Positions 17,440 to 26,876 of a stretch of 46,968 nucleotides of DNA are shown here, piece by piece. The stretch comes from an uncultured Bacteroidaceae bacterium. Lineage in GTDB: Bacteria; Bacteroidota; Bacteroidia; Bacteroidales; Bacteroidaceae. The translations under genes were made by a program, and so were the position numbers. Numbering within the stretch: position 1 is the stretch's first letter; every line of letters starts with the position of its first letter. The notes under the pieces were generated by a model. That model was not told where the DNA came from. It made no database searches and was given only the letters and a program-made list of their open reading frames with translations. The stretch covers positions 1 through 46,968 of the forward strand of contig CALUJO010000017.1 in the NCBI GenBank assembly GCA_944320965.1, read 5' to 3'.

Positions 17440-18954
17440 ATGAAAATAATATTCAGTCACGACATAAAGGAAATAGACAAAAAGACTATTGAAGAAGAAA
17501 ACATCAAGTCAATAACCCTGCTTGACCGTGCAGCGGCAAAAATTGCAGATGCCATAATAAGACACTACAAAGGAGGGAAAATATTCATTTTTGCTGGTGC
17601 CGGAAACAATGGAGCTGACGCAATTGCAGCCGGAATACTTCTGCACAAACAGGGATTCAATATAAATATAATACACTTCGTCATAAACGAGCTGTCCGAA
17701 GAATGCCAGGAAGTAAGAAACAGACTGACCGGTTATCCGGGCATTTCATATACAGAAGTAAACAAAGTCTTCACTAAACCCGAAATCACAGCCAATGACC
17801 TCATTATTGACGGTCTTTTCGGTTCAGGAATCAACAAGCCGCTTAGCGGAGGATTCGCTGCCGTGGCAAACTTCATAAATTCGACCGGTGCGACAGTATT
17901 CTCAATAGACATTCCTTCGGGGCTGATGTGCGAAGACAACACATACAACGTAATGCAGAATGTTGTAAAAGCCGACTGGACTTTTACAATACAGAATCCA
18001 AAGCTTGTTTTCTTCTTTTCCGAGTTCAACAAGTATATAGGTAACTACGAAACTCTTGACATAAACCTGTCTCACAACGCAATTGAAGAATGCGAAAGCA
18101 ACATATCAACTGTTGAATTTGAGGACATAAAAAGAATCTTCAGAAAAAGGAACAGGTTTACACATAAGGGCGATTATGGTAAGGCACTGATTATTGCAGG
18201 TTCCTACGGTATGTCAGGCGCTGCCATCCTCGCGGCAAAAGGCTGTCTTAAAAGCGGAGCCGGACTTGTAAAGGTTCATGTACCGTCAGCTTGCGTAAAC
18301 ATAATGCAGACAACTGTTCCGGAAGCGATAACTTGCATTGACTTCCACGAACATATCTTTACATCACTATTTGATGACAACGACTCAACCGTAACGGCAT
18401 TAGGTCCTGGACTTGGAACAGATGAGCTTACTGTTGAAGGAGTAAAACAGGTAATCCGCACCGCATCATCACCGCTTGTCATTGATGCCGACGCAATCAA
18501 CATACTTGCCTCAAACAGAGACATATTCAAATACATACCTAAGAACTCTATCCTGACCCCGCACATTAAGGAATTTGACAGACTTACAGGAAGCAGTCAG
18601 GACCCTTACGTAAGACTTCAGAAAGCATCCGAGCTTGCATCAGCGTTCAACGTATACATTGTCCTGAAAAGTGCTTGGACATTCATTGTAAGTCCTGGAG
18701 GAATATTCCACATAAACACAACAGGAAATCCGGGAATGGCAACAGGCGGAAGCGGAGATGTACTTACAGGTGTTATCACTGCCCTGCTTGCACAAGGCTA
18801 TTCAAGTCAGGAAGCCGCACTTATCGGTACATACATTCACGGACTTGCAGGCGATTTGGCAGCAGCTGATTTAAGCCAGACAGGAATGACAGCAATGGAC
18901 ATTGCCAATTATCTTCCGTCAGCATGGAAAAAACTGGAAAGCGGAGAACTTTAA
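17440..18954 (+). CDS. nnr: Bifunctional NAD(P)H-hydrate epimerase/dehydratase
   Basis: Repairs damaged NADH and NADPH. The N-terminal YjeF_N domain (residues 1-215) epimerises R- and S-hydrates; GAGNNGADA at 53-61 is its nucleotide-binding motif, and DGLFGSG follows. The C-terminal ribokinase-like domain (about 230-500) dehydrates the S-form using ADP. Its signatures are KGDYGKALIIAGS near 245, GPGLGTDE near 325, and GGSGDVLTG near 435-443, which holds the catalytic Asp. It has 504 residues, the usual length for the fused form. It has its own -7 box and is followed after 69 nt by a DUF4831 gene. Confidence 0.95.
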   Translation: MKIIFSHDIKEIDKKTIEEENIKSITLLDRAAAKIADAIIRHYKGGKIFIFAGAGNNGADAIAAGILLHKQGFNINIIHFVINELSEECQEVRNRLTGYPGISYTEVNKVFTKPEITANDLIIDGLFGSGINKPLSGGFAAVANFINSTGATVFSIDIPSGLMCEDNTYNVMQNVVKADWTFTIQNPKLVFFFSEFNKYIGNYETLDINLSHNAIEECESNISTVEFEDIKRIFRKRNRFTHKGDYGKALIIAGSYGMSGAAILAAKGCLKSGAGLVKVHVPSACVNIMQTTVPEAITCIDFHEHIFTSLFDDNDSTVTALGPGLGTDELTVEGVKQVIRTASSPLVIDADAINILASNRDIFKYIPKNSILTPHIKEFDRLTGSSQDPYVRLQKASELASAFNVYIVLKSAWTFIVSPGGIFHINTTGNPGMATGGSGDVLTGVITALLAQGYSSQEAALIGTYIHGLAGDLAAADLSQTGMTAMDIANYLPSAWKKLESGEL

Positions 18955-19023
18955 AATTTATTAAAGATAAGTTATTATATCTCTAAATAGCTATATTTAC
19001 AAAGATTTATAAACAACAGGATT

Positions 19024-20094
19024 ATGAAGAAACTTTTTTTTGCGATGCTGGTATTTTCATCACTGAATATCTATTCGCAAGTTACAGAATACAAGGCAGG
19101 AGTAAGTATCGACAATGGCGGAGTCACTTACTTTCTACCTCAGACAGAACTTGAAGTAAGAATCAATTTAGTAAAGGAGACATACTATCCGGGCGAATAT
19201 TCTGAATACTCAAAAAGAGAACTCGGTATAGACAATAAAGGCAGTGAAAAATTTGAAAGCTGGAAAATAAAAAGCTGCAGCGTTGTTCCTGTAGGAAAAC
19301 CGGATCCTCAAAAAGCCTATTTCATAAAATACAAGCCCAAAAGCACTGCTCCGTATGTAACTCTTACAAAAGACGGAATTATCAGAGGAATAAACGTACA
19401 GCTTCCGGAAATGAAAGACGACAAATTTGTCGAAAAAAAGGTAAAAGTCGAATTTCCGAAAACATCAAACTATATGACTGAAGAAATGCTTCTTGCCGGT
19501 TCAAAAGCCAAGAAAGCAAATCTTATGGCAAGGGAAATTTTCAACATCAGGGACAGCAGAAATCTGCTTATAAGAGGTGAAGCCGAAAGTATGCCGGGTG
19601 ACAACGAATCACTGAAAATAGTTCTTGACAAGCTTAACGAACAGGAACAGGCACTTCTGTTTCCCTTTGTAGGAATGACTGTAAAGGAAGAAAAACAGTT
19701 TGTAATAAAAATAGCTCCGGGTAAGGACATCGACAATACTGTACTGTTCCGCTTCTCCAGCAAATTCGGAGTTGTAGAGTCAAATGACCTTTCTGGAAAA
19801 CCAGTGTATTTCTCTTTGAAAAACATTTCACCAATGACTCCTGAGGAAATGATTGGCGCGGAAGGCAAAAAGGATAAAAGCAAAAAAGACAAGGACGCAG
19901 CAGTTATATACAATGTTCCCGGAAAAGCACAGATTGAATTGTCAATGGAAGGTGAAACTCTGTTTGAAGGAAATGTTCCTGTAGCACAATACGGAACAAC
20001 AGAAAGTCTTGGAGACGTGCTGTTCACCAAAGGCTCTACAATATCAATCGAGTTTGACCCTACAACAGGCGCACTTCTGCATATTAACCATTGA
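19024..20094 (+). CDS. DUF4831 family exported protein
   Basis: A 356-residue protein with a signal peptide (residues 1-18, FSSLNIYSQ) and no membrane segments afterwards, so probably periplasmic or outer-membrane associated. It matches the Bacteroidetes family DUF4831: an N-terminal beta domain beginning TEYKAGVSIDNGGVTYFLPQ, a middle part with YPGEYSEYSKRELG, and a C-terminal beta region with DVLFTKGSTISIEFDPTTG. A Lys-rich linker (GKKDKSKKDKDA) lies near residue 285. Function is unknown. It stands just upstream of rsmG (36 nt) and may lead that operon. Confidence 0.8.
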   Translation: MKKLFFAMLVFSSLNIYSQVTEYKAGVSIDNGGVTYFLPQTELEVRINLVKETYYPGEYSEYSKRELGIDNKGSEKFESWKIKSCSVVPVGKPDPQKAYFIKYKPKSTAPYVTLTKDGIIRGINVQLPEMKDDKFVEKKVKVEFPKTSNYMTEEMLLAGSKAKKANLMAREIFNIRDSRNLLIRGEAESMPGDNESLKIVLDKLNEQEQALLFPFVGMTVKEEKQFVIKIAPGKDIDNTVLFRFSSKFGVVESNDLSGKPVYFSLKNISPMTPEEMIGAEGKKDKSKKDKDAAVIYNVPGKAQIELSMEGETLFEGNVPVAQYGTTESLGDVLFTKGSTISIEFDPTTGALLHINH

Positions 20095-20130
20095 AATATT
20101 ATCAGTCGTAACAGAGACATTTGAAACCTT

Positions 20131-20754
20131 ATGGAGTTAATAAAAAAATATTTCCCCGAGTTAAGCGAAAAACAGGTAGAGCAATTCTCTGCTCTGTTTG
20201 AACTTTACAAGGACTGGAATTCAAAAATAAATGTAATTTCAAGAAAAGATATTGACGAGCTGTATCTTCATCATGTACTGCACTCACTTGGAATAGCTAA
20301 ATTTATCCGTTTCAAGGAAGGCACAAGAATCATGGATTTGGGCACAGGAGGCGGATTTCCCGGAATTCCGCTTGCAATAATGTTTCCTGAAGTGAAGTTC
20401 CATCTTGTTGACAGCATAGGAAAAAAGATAAAAGTAGCATCGGCAGTTGCCGAGAGTATAGGACTTGAGAATGTCACATTTGCACATTCAAGAGCACAGG
20501 AACAGAAAGAAAAATTTGATTTTGTTGTCAGCCGTGCAGTAATGCCGCTAAAGGATCTAATTGATATAATAAGAAAGAACATATCGCACGAATGTATCAA
20601 TGCATTGCCAAACGGGCTTGTATGCCTTAAAGGCGGAGAACTGGAGCACGAAATAATGCCGTTCAAAAACATTTGTACAGTAGAAGACCTTTCAACTTAT
20701 TTTGAAGAAGATTTCTTCAAGACCAAAAAGGTCGTATTCGTTCCATTAATATAA
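20131..20754 (+). CDS. rsmG: 16S rRNA (guanine527-N7)-methyltransferase
   Basis: Methylates G527 in the 530 loop of 16S rRNA using S-adenosylmethionine; loss of this enzyme gives low-level streptomycin resistance in other bacteria. It has 207 residues. The SAM-binding motif I is DLGTGGGFPG (69-78), motif II is FHLVDSIGKK, and VVSRAVMPL marks the catalytic region. The N-terminal helices YKDWNSKINVISRKD are typical of RsmG. The MBL gene starts 5 nt after it, so the two share a transcript. Confidence 0.95.
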   Translation: MELIKKYFPELSEKQVEQFSALFELYKDWNSKINVISRKDIDELYLHHVLHSLGIAKFIRFKEGTRIMDLGTGGGFPGIPLAIMFPEVKFHLVDSIGKKIKVASAVAESIGLENVTFAHSRAQEQKEKFDFVVSRAVMPLKDLIDIIRKNISHECINALPNGLVCLKGGELEHEIMPFKNICTVEDLSTYFEEDFFKTKKVVFVPLI

Positions 20755-20759
20755 TTACC

Positions 20760-21398
20760 ATGAAAATTAAAAGATTTGAATTCAATATGTTCCCGGTCAA
20801 CTGTTATCTGCTGTATGACAATACAGGAGAAGCGGTAATAATTGACCCGGGATGTTATTTCCCTGAAGAAAAAGAATTTATCAGAGACTATATACAGTCG
20901 AAAGGACTGACAGTGAAACATATGCTTTGCACACACCTGCATCTGGACCATGTATTCGGTTGTCAGTTTATAAAGGATACTTTCGGAGTAGGTATCGAAG
21001 CCAATCCTGCTGACGAATTCTGGTTGGAACAGGCACCACAGCAGGCAAGAACCTTTGGTCTGCACATCCAAGATATGAATCTCAAGATAGACAAGCATAT
21101 ACTTGACGGAGATATAATAAAGTTCGGTAATCTTGAACTTGAAGCAATTTGCGTTCCGGGACACTCACCGGGCAGCCTTGCATTCTACTGCAAGGAAAAG
21201 AAACTGCTGTTCTCCGGCGATATACTTTTCCAGGGCAGCATAGGACGTGCCGACCTTCAGGGCGGTAACTTCGAAGAGCTGAAAGAAAACATATGCAACA
21301 GACTTTTCGTACTGCCGGAGGATGTAACAGTATATCCGGGACACGGACCGTCAACAACAATTGAATATGAAAAAAAGAACAATCCGTTCTTTATTTAG
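20760..21398 (+). CDS. MBL-fold metallohydrolase (glyoxalase II-like)
   Basis: A cytoplasmic metallo-beta-lactamase-fold hydrolase of 212 residues. The dinuclear metal site is complete: H59-x-H61-x-D63-H64 (HLHLDH), a third His in VPGHSPGS around residue 136, Asp in FSGDILF near 155 and the last His in YPGHGPST near 199. It is shorter than true hydroxyacylglutathione hydrolases and belongs to the general glyoxalase II-like set, so the substrate is open. It sits between rsmG (5 nt) and gcvP (26 nt) in what looks like one operon. Confidence 0.9.
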   Translation: MKIKRFEFNMFPVNCYLLYDNTGEAVIIDPGCYFPEEKEFIRDYIQSKGLTVKHMLCTHLHLDHVFGCQFIKDTFGVGIEANPADEFWLEQAPQQARTFGLHIQDMNLKIDKHILDGDIIKFGNLELEAICVPGHSPGSLAFYCKEKKLLFSGDILFQGSIGRADLQGGNFEELKENICNRLFVLPEDVTVYPGHGPSTTIEYEKKNNPFFI

Positions 21399-21424
21399 GA
21401 TAAACTTTAAATCACAATACCAAA

Positions 21425-24274
21425 ATGAGAAAAGACAAATTACAGGACAGACACATCGGTATAAGAAAAGCCGATGAACAGGAAATGCTTGATGCAATAG
21501 GAGTAAAATCCCTTGACGAGCTTATTGACAAGGTAATGCCTAAGGATATCCGTTTGCCGGAACCTTTGAAACTTGGCAAGGCAATGACTGAAAGGGAATA
21601 TGCCGAACATATATCCAAACTGGCTGCTAAAAACAATATTTACACTTCACTTATCGGACAGGGATGGTATGACACTATAACTCCAGCTGTCATACAGCGC
21701 AACATATTTGAAAATCCGGTATGGTACACATCATATACACCGTATCAGGCAGAAATATCACAGGGAAGACTTGAAGCCCTGATGAATTTCCAAACTATGG
21801 TTTCAGACCTTACGGCAATGCCGCTTTCAAACTGTTCGCTTCTGGATGAGGCTACAGCAGGAGCCGAATCGGCAACAATGATGTTCAACCTGAGAAGCAG
21901 ACAGCAGGTAAAGGCAGGAGCCAATGTTCTTTTTGTTGACGAAAAGACATTCACACAGACACTTGCCGTGCTTAATACAAGATGTATCCCTCAGGGAATG
22001 AAGATTGTTACAGGTTCATACAAAACATTTGAATTCACACCTGAAGTATTCGGTGCAATCATTCAGTACCCTAATTCTGACGGAAGCATAGAAAACTACA
22101 GAGAATTTGTTGAACGCGCACATGCCAACGGAGCAAAGGTTGCAGTTGCTGCCGACATAATGAGTCTTGTACTGCTGACACCTCCGGGAGAATGGGGAGC
22201 TGATATAGTATTCGGAAGCACACAGAGAATGGGTATACCAATGTTCTATGGCGGTCCTTCTGCAGCATACATGGCAACAAGAGACGAATACAAGCGTAAT
22301 CTTCCGGGAAGAATTATCGGTCTTTCAAAGGACAAGTACGGAAAAGTATGCTACCGAATGGCACTTCAGACACGCGAACAACATATCAAACGTGAAAAGG
22401 CTACTTCAAACATCTGTACTGCACAGGCTCTTCTGGCAACAATGGCTGGCATGTATGCAGTTTACCACGGAAAAGAAGGTCTTGTAGATATTGCAAGACG
22501 CATCCATGGCCATGCTGCATATATAAACAGAATATTGAAACAGTTGGGATATGAACAGCTTAACGAGCAGTTCTTTGATACACTCCGTATCAGACTTCCG
22601 CAAAGAATGTCTTCTTCACAGGTGAAAACAATTGCACAGAGCAAGGAAATAAATCTGTGCTACTACCCTAACGGCGATATAGGTATGAGCGTTGACGAAA
22701 CAACAAACGAGAATATTGTAAATACAATACTTACAATGTTTGCCGTATGCGCCGAAATGAATTACGAATGTACTGAAGAAGTAAAATACTGTAATGTCAT
22801 AAGTGAGGAATTTACAAGAAAGAGTGACTTCCTGAACCATCCTACATTCCAGAAATACCATTCGGAAACCGAAATGATGAGATACATCAAACGTCTTGAC
22901 CGCAAGGATATTTCTCTGACACATTCAATGATTTCGCTCGGTTCATGTACAATGAAACTTAATCCGGCTGCTACAATGCTGCCGTTGAGCCGCCCGGAAT
23001 TTATGAATATCCACCCATTTGCACCTGCAGAACAGGCACAGGGATATACAGAACTTCTGACAAATCTGGCAAATGACCTTGCTGTAATCACAGGTTTCGC
23101 AGGAGCAAGCCTACAGCCAAATTCTGGTGCAGCTGGAGAATATGCAGGTCTGAGAGTTATACGTGCATACCTTGAATCAAAAGGCGAAGGACAAAGAGAC
23201 AAAGTCCTCATACCGGCGTCCGCACACGGAACAAATCCGGCATCGGCAGTACAGGCAGGTTACACACCTGTTACAGTGAAATGTGATGATCACGGAAATG
23301 TTGATGTTGAAGACTTGAGACAGAAAGCAGAAGAGCACAAGGACGATCTTGCAGCACTTATGATTACTTATCCTTCAACTCATGGTATATTTGAGGAAAA
23401 GATTGTTGAGATATGCCAGATTATTCATAGTGTTGGCGCACAGGTTTATATGGACGGTGCAAACATGAACGCTCAGGTAGGTCTGACAAATCCGGGATTT
23501 ATCGGAGCTGACGTATGTCATCTGAACCTTCACAAGACATTTGCGTCTCCTCACGGAGGTGGCGGTCCTGGAATAGGCCCTATATGTGTAGCACAGCATC
23601 TTGTTGAATTCCTGCCTCATCATCCGTTCCTGAACTCTTCATTGAATACAGTTTCGGCAGCTCCTTATGGAAGTGCTGGAATCGCTCCTATAACATACGG
23701 ATACATCAAAATGATGGGCGAAGAAGGTCTGACATCAGCTACAAAGCATGCAATACTTAATGCAAACTATCTTGCAACCAAACTTGCAGACACTTACGGC
23801 GTTGTATATCACAATGCCAACGGATTTGTAGGACACGAACTTATTCTTGAATGCAGAAGAATATTTGAGGAAACAGGAATATCAGAAAATGACATATCAA
23901 AACGACTGATGGACTACGGTTACCACGCTCCTACCCTTTCATTCCCAATACATGGCACACTGATGGTAGAACCAACAGAAAGTGAAAGTCTTGAAGAACT
24001 GCATACATTTGTAAAGACTATGAAACAGATATACGCAGAAATTCAGGAAGTGAAAGAAGGAAAATATTCTAAAGAAGATAATGTTCTTGTTAACGCTCCC
24101 CACCCTGAATATGAAATTGTTGATGACAATTGGAGTCATTCATACAGCCGTCAGAAAGCTGCCTATCCTATTGAGGAAGTTAAAGAGAACAAGTTCTGGA
24201 TAAATGTTGCAAGGATTGACAATACACTTGGCGACCGCAACCTGATTCCGACTCTTCATGGAAAGTTTGAATAA
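21425..24274 (+). CDS. gcvP: Glycine dehydrogenase (aminomethyl-transferring), P protein
   Basis: The PLP-dependent decarboxylase of the glycine cleavage system. It releases CO2 from glycine and passes the aminomethyl group to the lipoyl group of GcvH. At 949 residues it is the fused single-chain form: the N-terminal half (to about 440) is the inactive-like half and the C-terminal half carries the active site. The PLP lysine is about residue 704 in NLHKTFASPHGGGGPG. The N-terminal RHIGI-type start (DRHIGIRKADEQEML) is typical. No gcvT or gcvH is in the window, so in this genome the system is dispersed. A strong terminator follows at 24310. Confidence 0.97.
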   Translation: MRKDKLQDRHIGIRKADEQEMLDAIGVKSLDELIDKVMPKDIRLPEPLKLGKAMTEREYAEHISKLAAKNNIYTSLIGQGWYDTITPAVIQRNIFENPVWYTSYTPYQAEISQGRLEALMNFQTMVSDLTAMPLSNCSLLDEATAGAESATMMFNLRSRQQVKAGANVLFVDEKTFTQTLAVLNTRCIPQGMKIVTGSYKTFEFTPEVFGAIIQYPNSDGSIENYREFVERAHANGAKVAVAADIMSLVLLTPPGEWGADIVFGSTQRMGIPMFYGGPSAAYMATRDEYKRNLPGRIIGLSKDKYGKVCYRMALQTREQHIKREKATSNICTAQALLATMAGMYAVYHGKEGLVDIARRIHGHAAYINRILKQLGYEQLNEQFFDTLRIRLPQRMSSSQVKTIAQSKEINLCYYPNGDIGMSVDETTNENIVNTILTMFAVCAEMNYECTEEVKYCNVISEEFTRKSDFLNHPTFQKYHSETEMMRYIKRLDRKDISLTHSMISLGSCTMKLNPAATMLPLSRPEFMNIHPFAPAEQAQGYTELLTNLANDLAVITGFAGASLQPNSGAAGEYAGLRVIRAYLESKGEGQRDKVLIPASAHGTNPASAVQAGYTPVTVKCDDHGNVDVEDLRQKAEEHKDDLAALMITYPSTHGIFEEKIVEICQIIHSVGAQVYMDGANMNAQVGLTNPGFIGADVCHLNLHKTFASPHGGGGPGIGPICVAQHLVEFLPHHPFLNSSLNTVSAAPYGSAGIAPITYGYIKMMGEEGLTSATKHAILNANYLATKLADTYGVVYHNANGFVGHELILECRRIFEETGISENDISKRLMDYGYHAPTLSFPIHGTLMVEPTESESLEELHTFVKTMKQIYAEIQEVKEGKYSKEDNVLVNAPHPEYEIVDDNWSHSYSRQKAAYPIEEVKENKFWINVARIDNTLGDRNLIPTLHGKFE

Positions 24275-24309
24275 GAAAAACATTAAATAAAACTTATACG
24301 TTTTTTTGA

Positions 24310-24365
24310 TTAAAGAGACATGTGATTGACCTAAAAAGCAACAGTCACTGTCTCTTTAATTGTTT
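24310..24365 (+). terminator. Terminator after gcvP
   Basis: Long hairpin: TTAAAGAGACA (24310-24320) with TGTCTCTTTAA (24349-24359), extended inside by GTGATTG (24322-24328) with CAGTCAC (24342-24348), then TTGTTTT. Confidence 0.75.
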
Positions 24366-24393
24366 TATATTAATAGTAAAAACATAATTAATT

Positions 24394-25266
24394 ATGAAAA
24401 AGATTCTTTTTATAGTTTTTCTGTGCATATCATCCATTACAGCAAACGCACAGCTATTATGGAAGATTTCAGGCAACGGACTTGACAACCAATCATATAT
24501 TTTCGGTACGCATCATGTAGCACCGCTCAGTATATGTGACAGCATTAAGGGTTTTGACAAAGCCTTTAAAGAAACAAAGCAGCTCTATGGAGAACTTGAC
24601 ATGAGCTTTGTGAATGATTTAAGTATTATGCAGAAAATGCAAAGCGCAATGATGATGCCAAAAGACAAAGACTATAATGATCTGTTCACTGAAGAAGAAT
24701 ACAAACAGATAGACGATGCCTGCAAAAAATATATGAACATCGGTCTGGATATGCTTAAAATGATGAAACCAATGGCAATAGCATCACAGATTGCAGTAAT
24801 AATGTCATCAAGACATTTCCCAGACCTGGCAAAAGGAGAACAGCTTGATATCGAAATGCAGAACAGGGCAAGAAAAGCGGGAATGCCTGTAAAAGGTCTT
24901 GAAACTGTTGAATACCAGACTAATCTTATGTTCAATATGCCTCTTGAAACACAGGCCAGATACCTGCTTGATACGGTAAAATCTGAAAAAGACGCAGAAA
25001 TTACCACAAAGAATCTTGCCGATGCATATATGAAACAGGACCTTGAAAAACTTGAAGATATTTTCAGAAAAGAGGAAATGAAAGATGACGTCGAGTTCAC
25101 TAAACTACTTGTAAACGACAGGAACCATAATTGGGTTGAACAAATGAAAAAAATTATGCCTGAATTGCCTGCATTCTTTGTTGTCGGTGCCGGACATTTG
25201 CCTGGTGAAGAAGGAGTTATTGAACTCCTTAAAAAGGAAGGTTTCAAACTTGAACCGGTCTGGTAA
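24394..25266 (+). CDS. TraB/GumN family exported protein
   Basis: A 290-residue protein with a signal peptide (about 1-19, TANA before QLLW), placing it in the periplasm. It matches the TraB/GumN family, whose members are thought to be metal-dependent hydrolases related to Tiki. The two conserved corners are present: FGTHH (37-41) at the N-terminus and FVVGAGHLPGEEG near residue 265-277. The middle is helical with Met- and Lys-rich segments. Between them is the family's GMPVKGLETVEYQ segment. It stands alone between two terminators. The substrate is unknown. Confidence 0.85.
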   Translation: MKKILFIVFLCISSITANAQLLWKISGNGLDNQSYIFGTHHVAPLSICDSIKGFDKAFKETKQLYGELDMSFVNDLSIMQKMQSAMMMPKDKDYNDLFTEEEYKQIDDACKKYMNIGLDMLKMMKPMAIASQIAVIMSSRHFPDLAKGEQLDIEMQNRARKAGMPVKGLETVEYQTNLMFNMPLETQARYLLDTVKSEKDAEITTKNLADAYMKQDLEKLEDIFRKEEMKDDVEFTKLLVNDRNHNWVEQMKKIMPELPAFFVVGAGHLPGEEGVIELLKKEGFKLEPVW

Positions 25267-25359
25267 AGCATCAATATACTTTAAGTCAGTAAACTATTCT
25301 CTCAGTAATATTTACCGGATGATTTATCTCTGACTTTTTATAATACAATACAAATATTT

Positions 25360-25410
25360 TGGGCATCCTTTATAAATACTTATGTATCATAAAAGATGCC
25401 CATTTTTATT
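25360..25410 (+). terminator. Terminator between the TraB and MORN genes
   Basis: TGGGCATC (25360-25367) pairs with GATGCCCA (25395-25402), with CTTTAT/ATAAAAG extending the stem inwards, followed by TTTTTATTT. It serves the plus-strand gene; the A-rich left flank could also help the minus-strand MORN gene. Confidence 0.75.
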
Positions 25411-25416
25411 TAAAGG

Positions 25417-26571
25417 TTAGTTTATCTGCATTCCCATTCTGAAATTAACCTTCCTTATCTCATTTCCCTTATCATCATATTCTATGAACTGACCGTCTTT
25501 CTTTCCATTCTTGAAATTACCTTCAAATCGCTTCCCGTTTTCAACAATTATGCCGTGACCTTCATAACGGCCGTCTTTAAACCCGCCTTTATATTTGGTT
25601 CCGTCAGTCTTTACAAGAGAACCTTCACCTTCGGGTTTATCGTTTATCCATTCTCCAATATACCTGTCACCGTTGGCATCTGTATATTCGCCATGTCCGT
25701 AACGCATATTTTTAACCCAGCTTCCGTCATATACCGAACCGTCTTTCCATTTAAGCACTCCATTGCCTTCACACTTTCCGTCCTTGAAATCACCGGTGTA
25801 TATACGTCCATCGCTATATGTATATGTACCCTTTCCTGTTCGCTGACCTTTCAAGTACATGCCTTCATACTTGTCTCCACTTGCAAAGGTATAAACTCCA
25901 TACCCTTCCTGTGTATCGTTTTTCCAATTACCGTCATATTTGTCACCGTTACCATAAACGTAAACTCCTTTACCGTTTCGCATATCATTAACGACGCCTC
26001 CTGTATATGATGAACCGTCAGGCCATGAAAACTTGCCTTCACCATTCTTTTTATTGTTTTTCCAGTCTCCTTCGTACATGGCACCGTCTTTCCACTGGTA
26101 AACTCCATAACCGTTTCGCATATCAGCTTCCCAAGTTCCGCTATATGTATCCCCATTATAATAGTACATTATGCCCTGTCCTTGCTGATAATCCTCAAAC
26201 CACTGACCGACATATTTGTTATTATTGGAAAAATAATATGTACCGTCGCCATGTTGCATATCCTCAAACCACTGTCCTTCATACCTTTCACCGTCTGCCA
26301 ACTGATAAACTCCATAACCTTGACGAAGCCCTTTCTCATATTCCCCGTCATAGACATCACCGTTTTTAAATACAGTCTTGCCCTTACCGTCCGGTTTATT
26401 ACGTTTAAGTTCACCGCTGTATGTTGCACCATTCTTGAATGTATAGTGCCCTACCTTCACTTGAGGAGAAAACCAGCCTTTTATATTTGATAAAATGCCA
26501 TCAGACTGGGCCGAAATATTTATGTTGATTGAAACAAATATTGCTGATAATAGTAGTATTTTTCTTAACAT
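25417..26571 (-). CDS. Secreted MORN-repeat protein
   Basis: A 384-residue exported protein with a signal peptide (about residues 1-21, ISAQ). From about residue 40 to the C-terminus it is almost entirely MORN repeats. I count 14 copies of the 23-residue unit with the pattern Y-x-G-x-W/F-x(8)-G-x-G (for example VYDGEYEKGLRQGYG and RYEGQWFEDMQHGDG). MORN arrays form long curved beta sheets that bind lipids or proteins. The last unit is diverged and is followed by a short tail ending GMQIN. It is monocistronic, with a -7 box at 26589-26596. Role unknown; a surface or periplasmic scaffold fits. Confidence 0.85.
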   Translation of the reverse strand: MLRKILLLSAIFVSININISAQSDGILSNIKGWFSPQVKVGHYTFKNGATYSGELKRNKPDGKGKTVFKNGDVYDGEYEKGLRQGYGVYQLADGERYEGQWFEDMQHGDGTYYFSNNNKYVGQWFEDYQQGQGIMYYYNGDTYSGTWEADMRNGYGVYQWKDGAMYEGDWKNNKKNGEGKFSWPDGSSYTGGVVNDMRNGKGVYVYGNGDKYDGNWKNDTQEGYGVYTFASGDKYEGMYLKGQRTGKGTYTYSDGRIYTGDFKDGKCEGNGVLKWKDGSVYDGSWVKNMRYGHGEYTDANGDRYIGEWINDKPEGEGSLVKTDGTKYKGGFKDGRYEGHGIIVENGKRFEGNFKNGKKDGQFIEYDDKGNEIRKVNFRMGMQIN

Positions 26572-26588
26572 CTTATTTTAATTTTCAA

Positions 26589-26596
26589 CAAATATA
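26589..26596 (-). promoter_or_regulatory. -7 box for the MORN gene
   Basis: TATATTTG on the minus strand, 18 nt before the ATG at 26571. A TTG-like -33 element lies 23 bp further on, a little far. The rest of the 26572-26872 stretch holds only the terminator at 26735-26779 and a small open frame at 26799-26876. Confidence 0.5.
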
Positions 26597-26734
26597 CAAT
26601 AATAATTCCGACTGCCCCTCAAAATCAAGGCATTTAAGTCCAATATAACTTTTGTTAAACTTTTTATTATACGGTTTGATAAATATATTGTAACTGAAAT
26701 CCATATAAAAATTATATGTCAAAACTGATAATAT

Positions 26735-26779
26735 AAAAAGCAGAAAACCGCAAGAAGTATTTTACTCCTTACGGTTTTC
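26735..26779 (-). terminator. Terminator of the kdsB-M16 operon
   Basis: Minus strand: GAAAACCG (26772-26779) and CGGTTTTC (26743-26750) form the base of a stem that continues with AAGGAGTA/TACTTCTT, followed by TGCTTTTTATA. Confidence 0.8.
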
Positions 26780-26798
26780 CATATATCAATCAAATATC

Positions 26799-26876
26799 TT
26801 ATGAAGTTCTTTTATAAAATAAAAACTTACTGACAAAAGATGCTATAACAGAAATCAGGAAAGATATTTCCATCAT
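26799..26876 (-). CDS. Possible 25-residue membrane peptide overlapping the M16 stop
   Basis: The minus-strand frame starts with ATGATG at 26876, overlapping the TGA of the M16 gene as ATGA, and stops at 26799. It encodes about 25 residues (MMEISFLISVIASFVSKFLF then YKRTS): a hydrophobic stretch with a basic tail, like a small inner-membrane protein. The overlap allows translational coupling, and the operon terminator follows 20 nt later. It is too short for a family call and may be chance. Confidence 0.35.
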   Translation of the reverse strand: MMEISFLISVIASFVSKFLFYKRTS

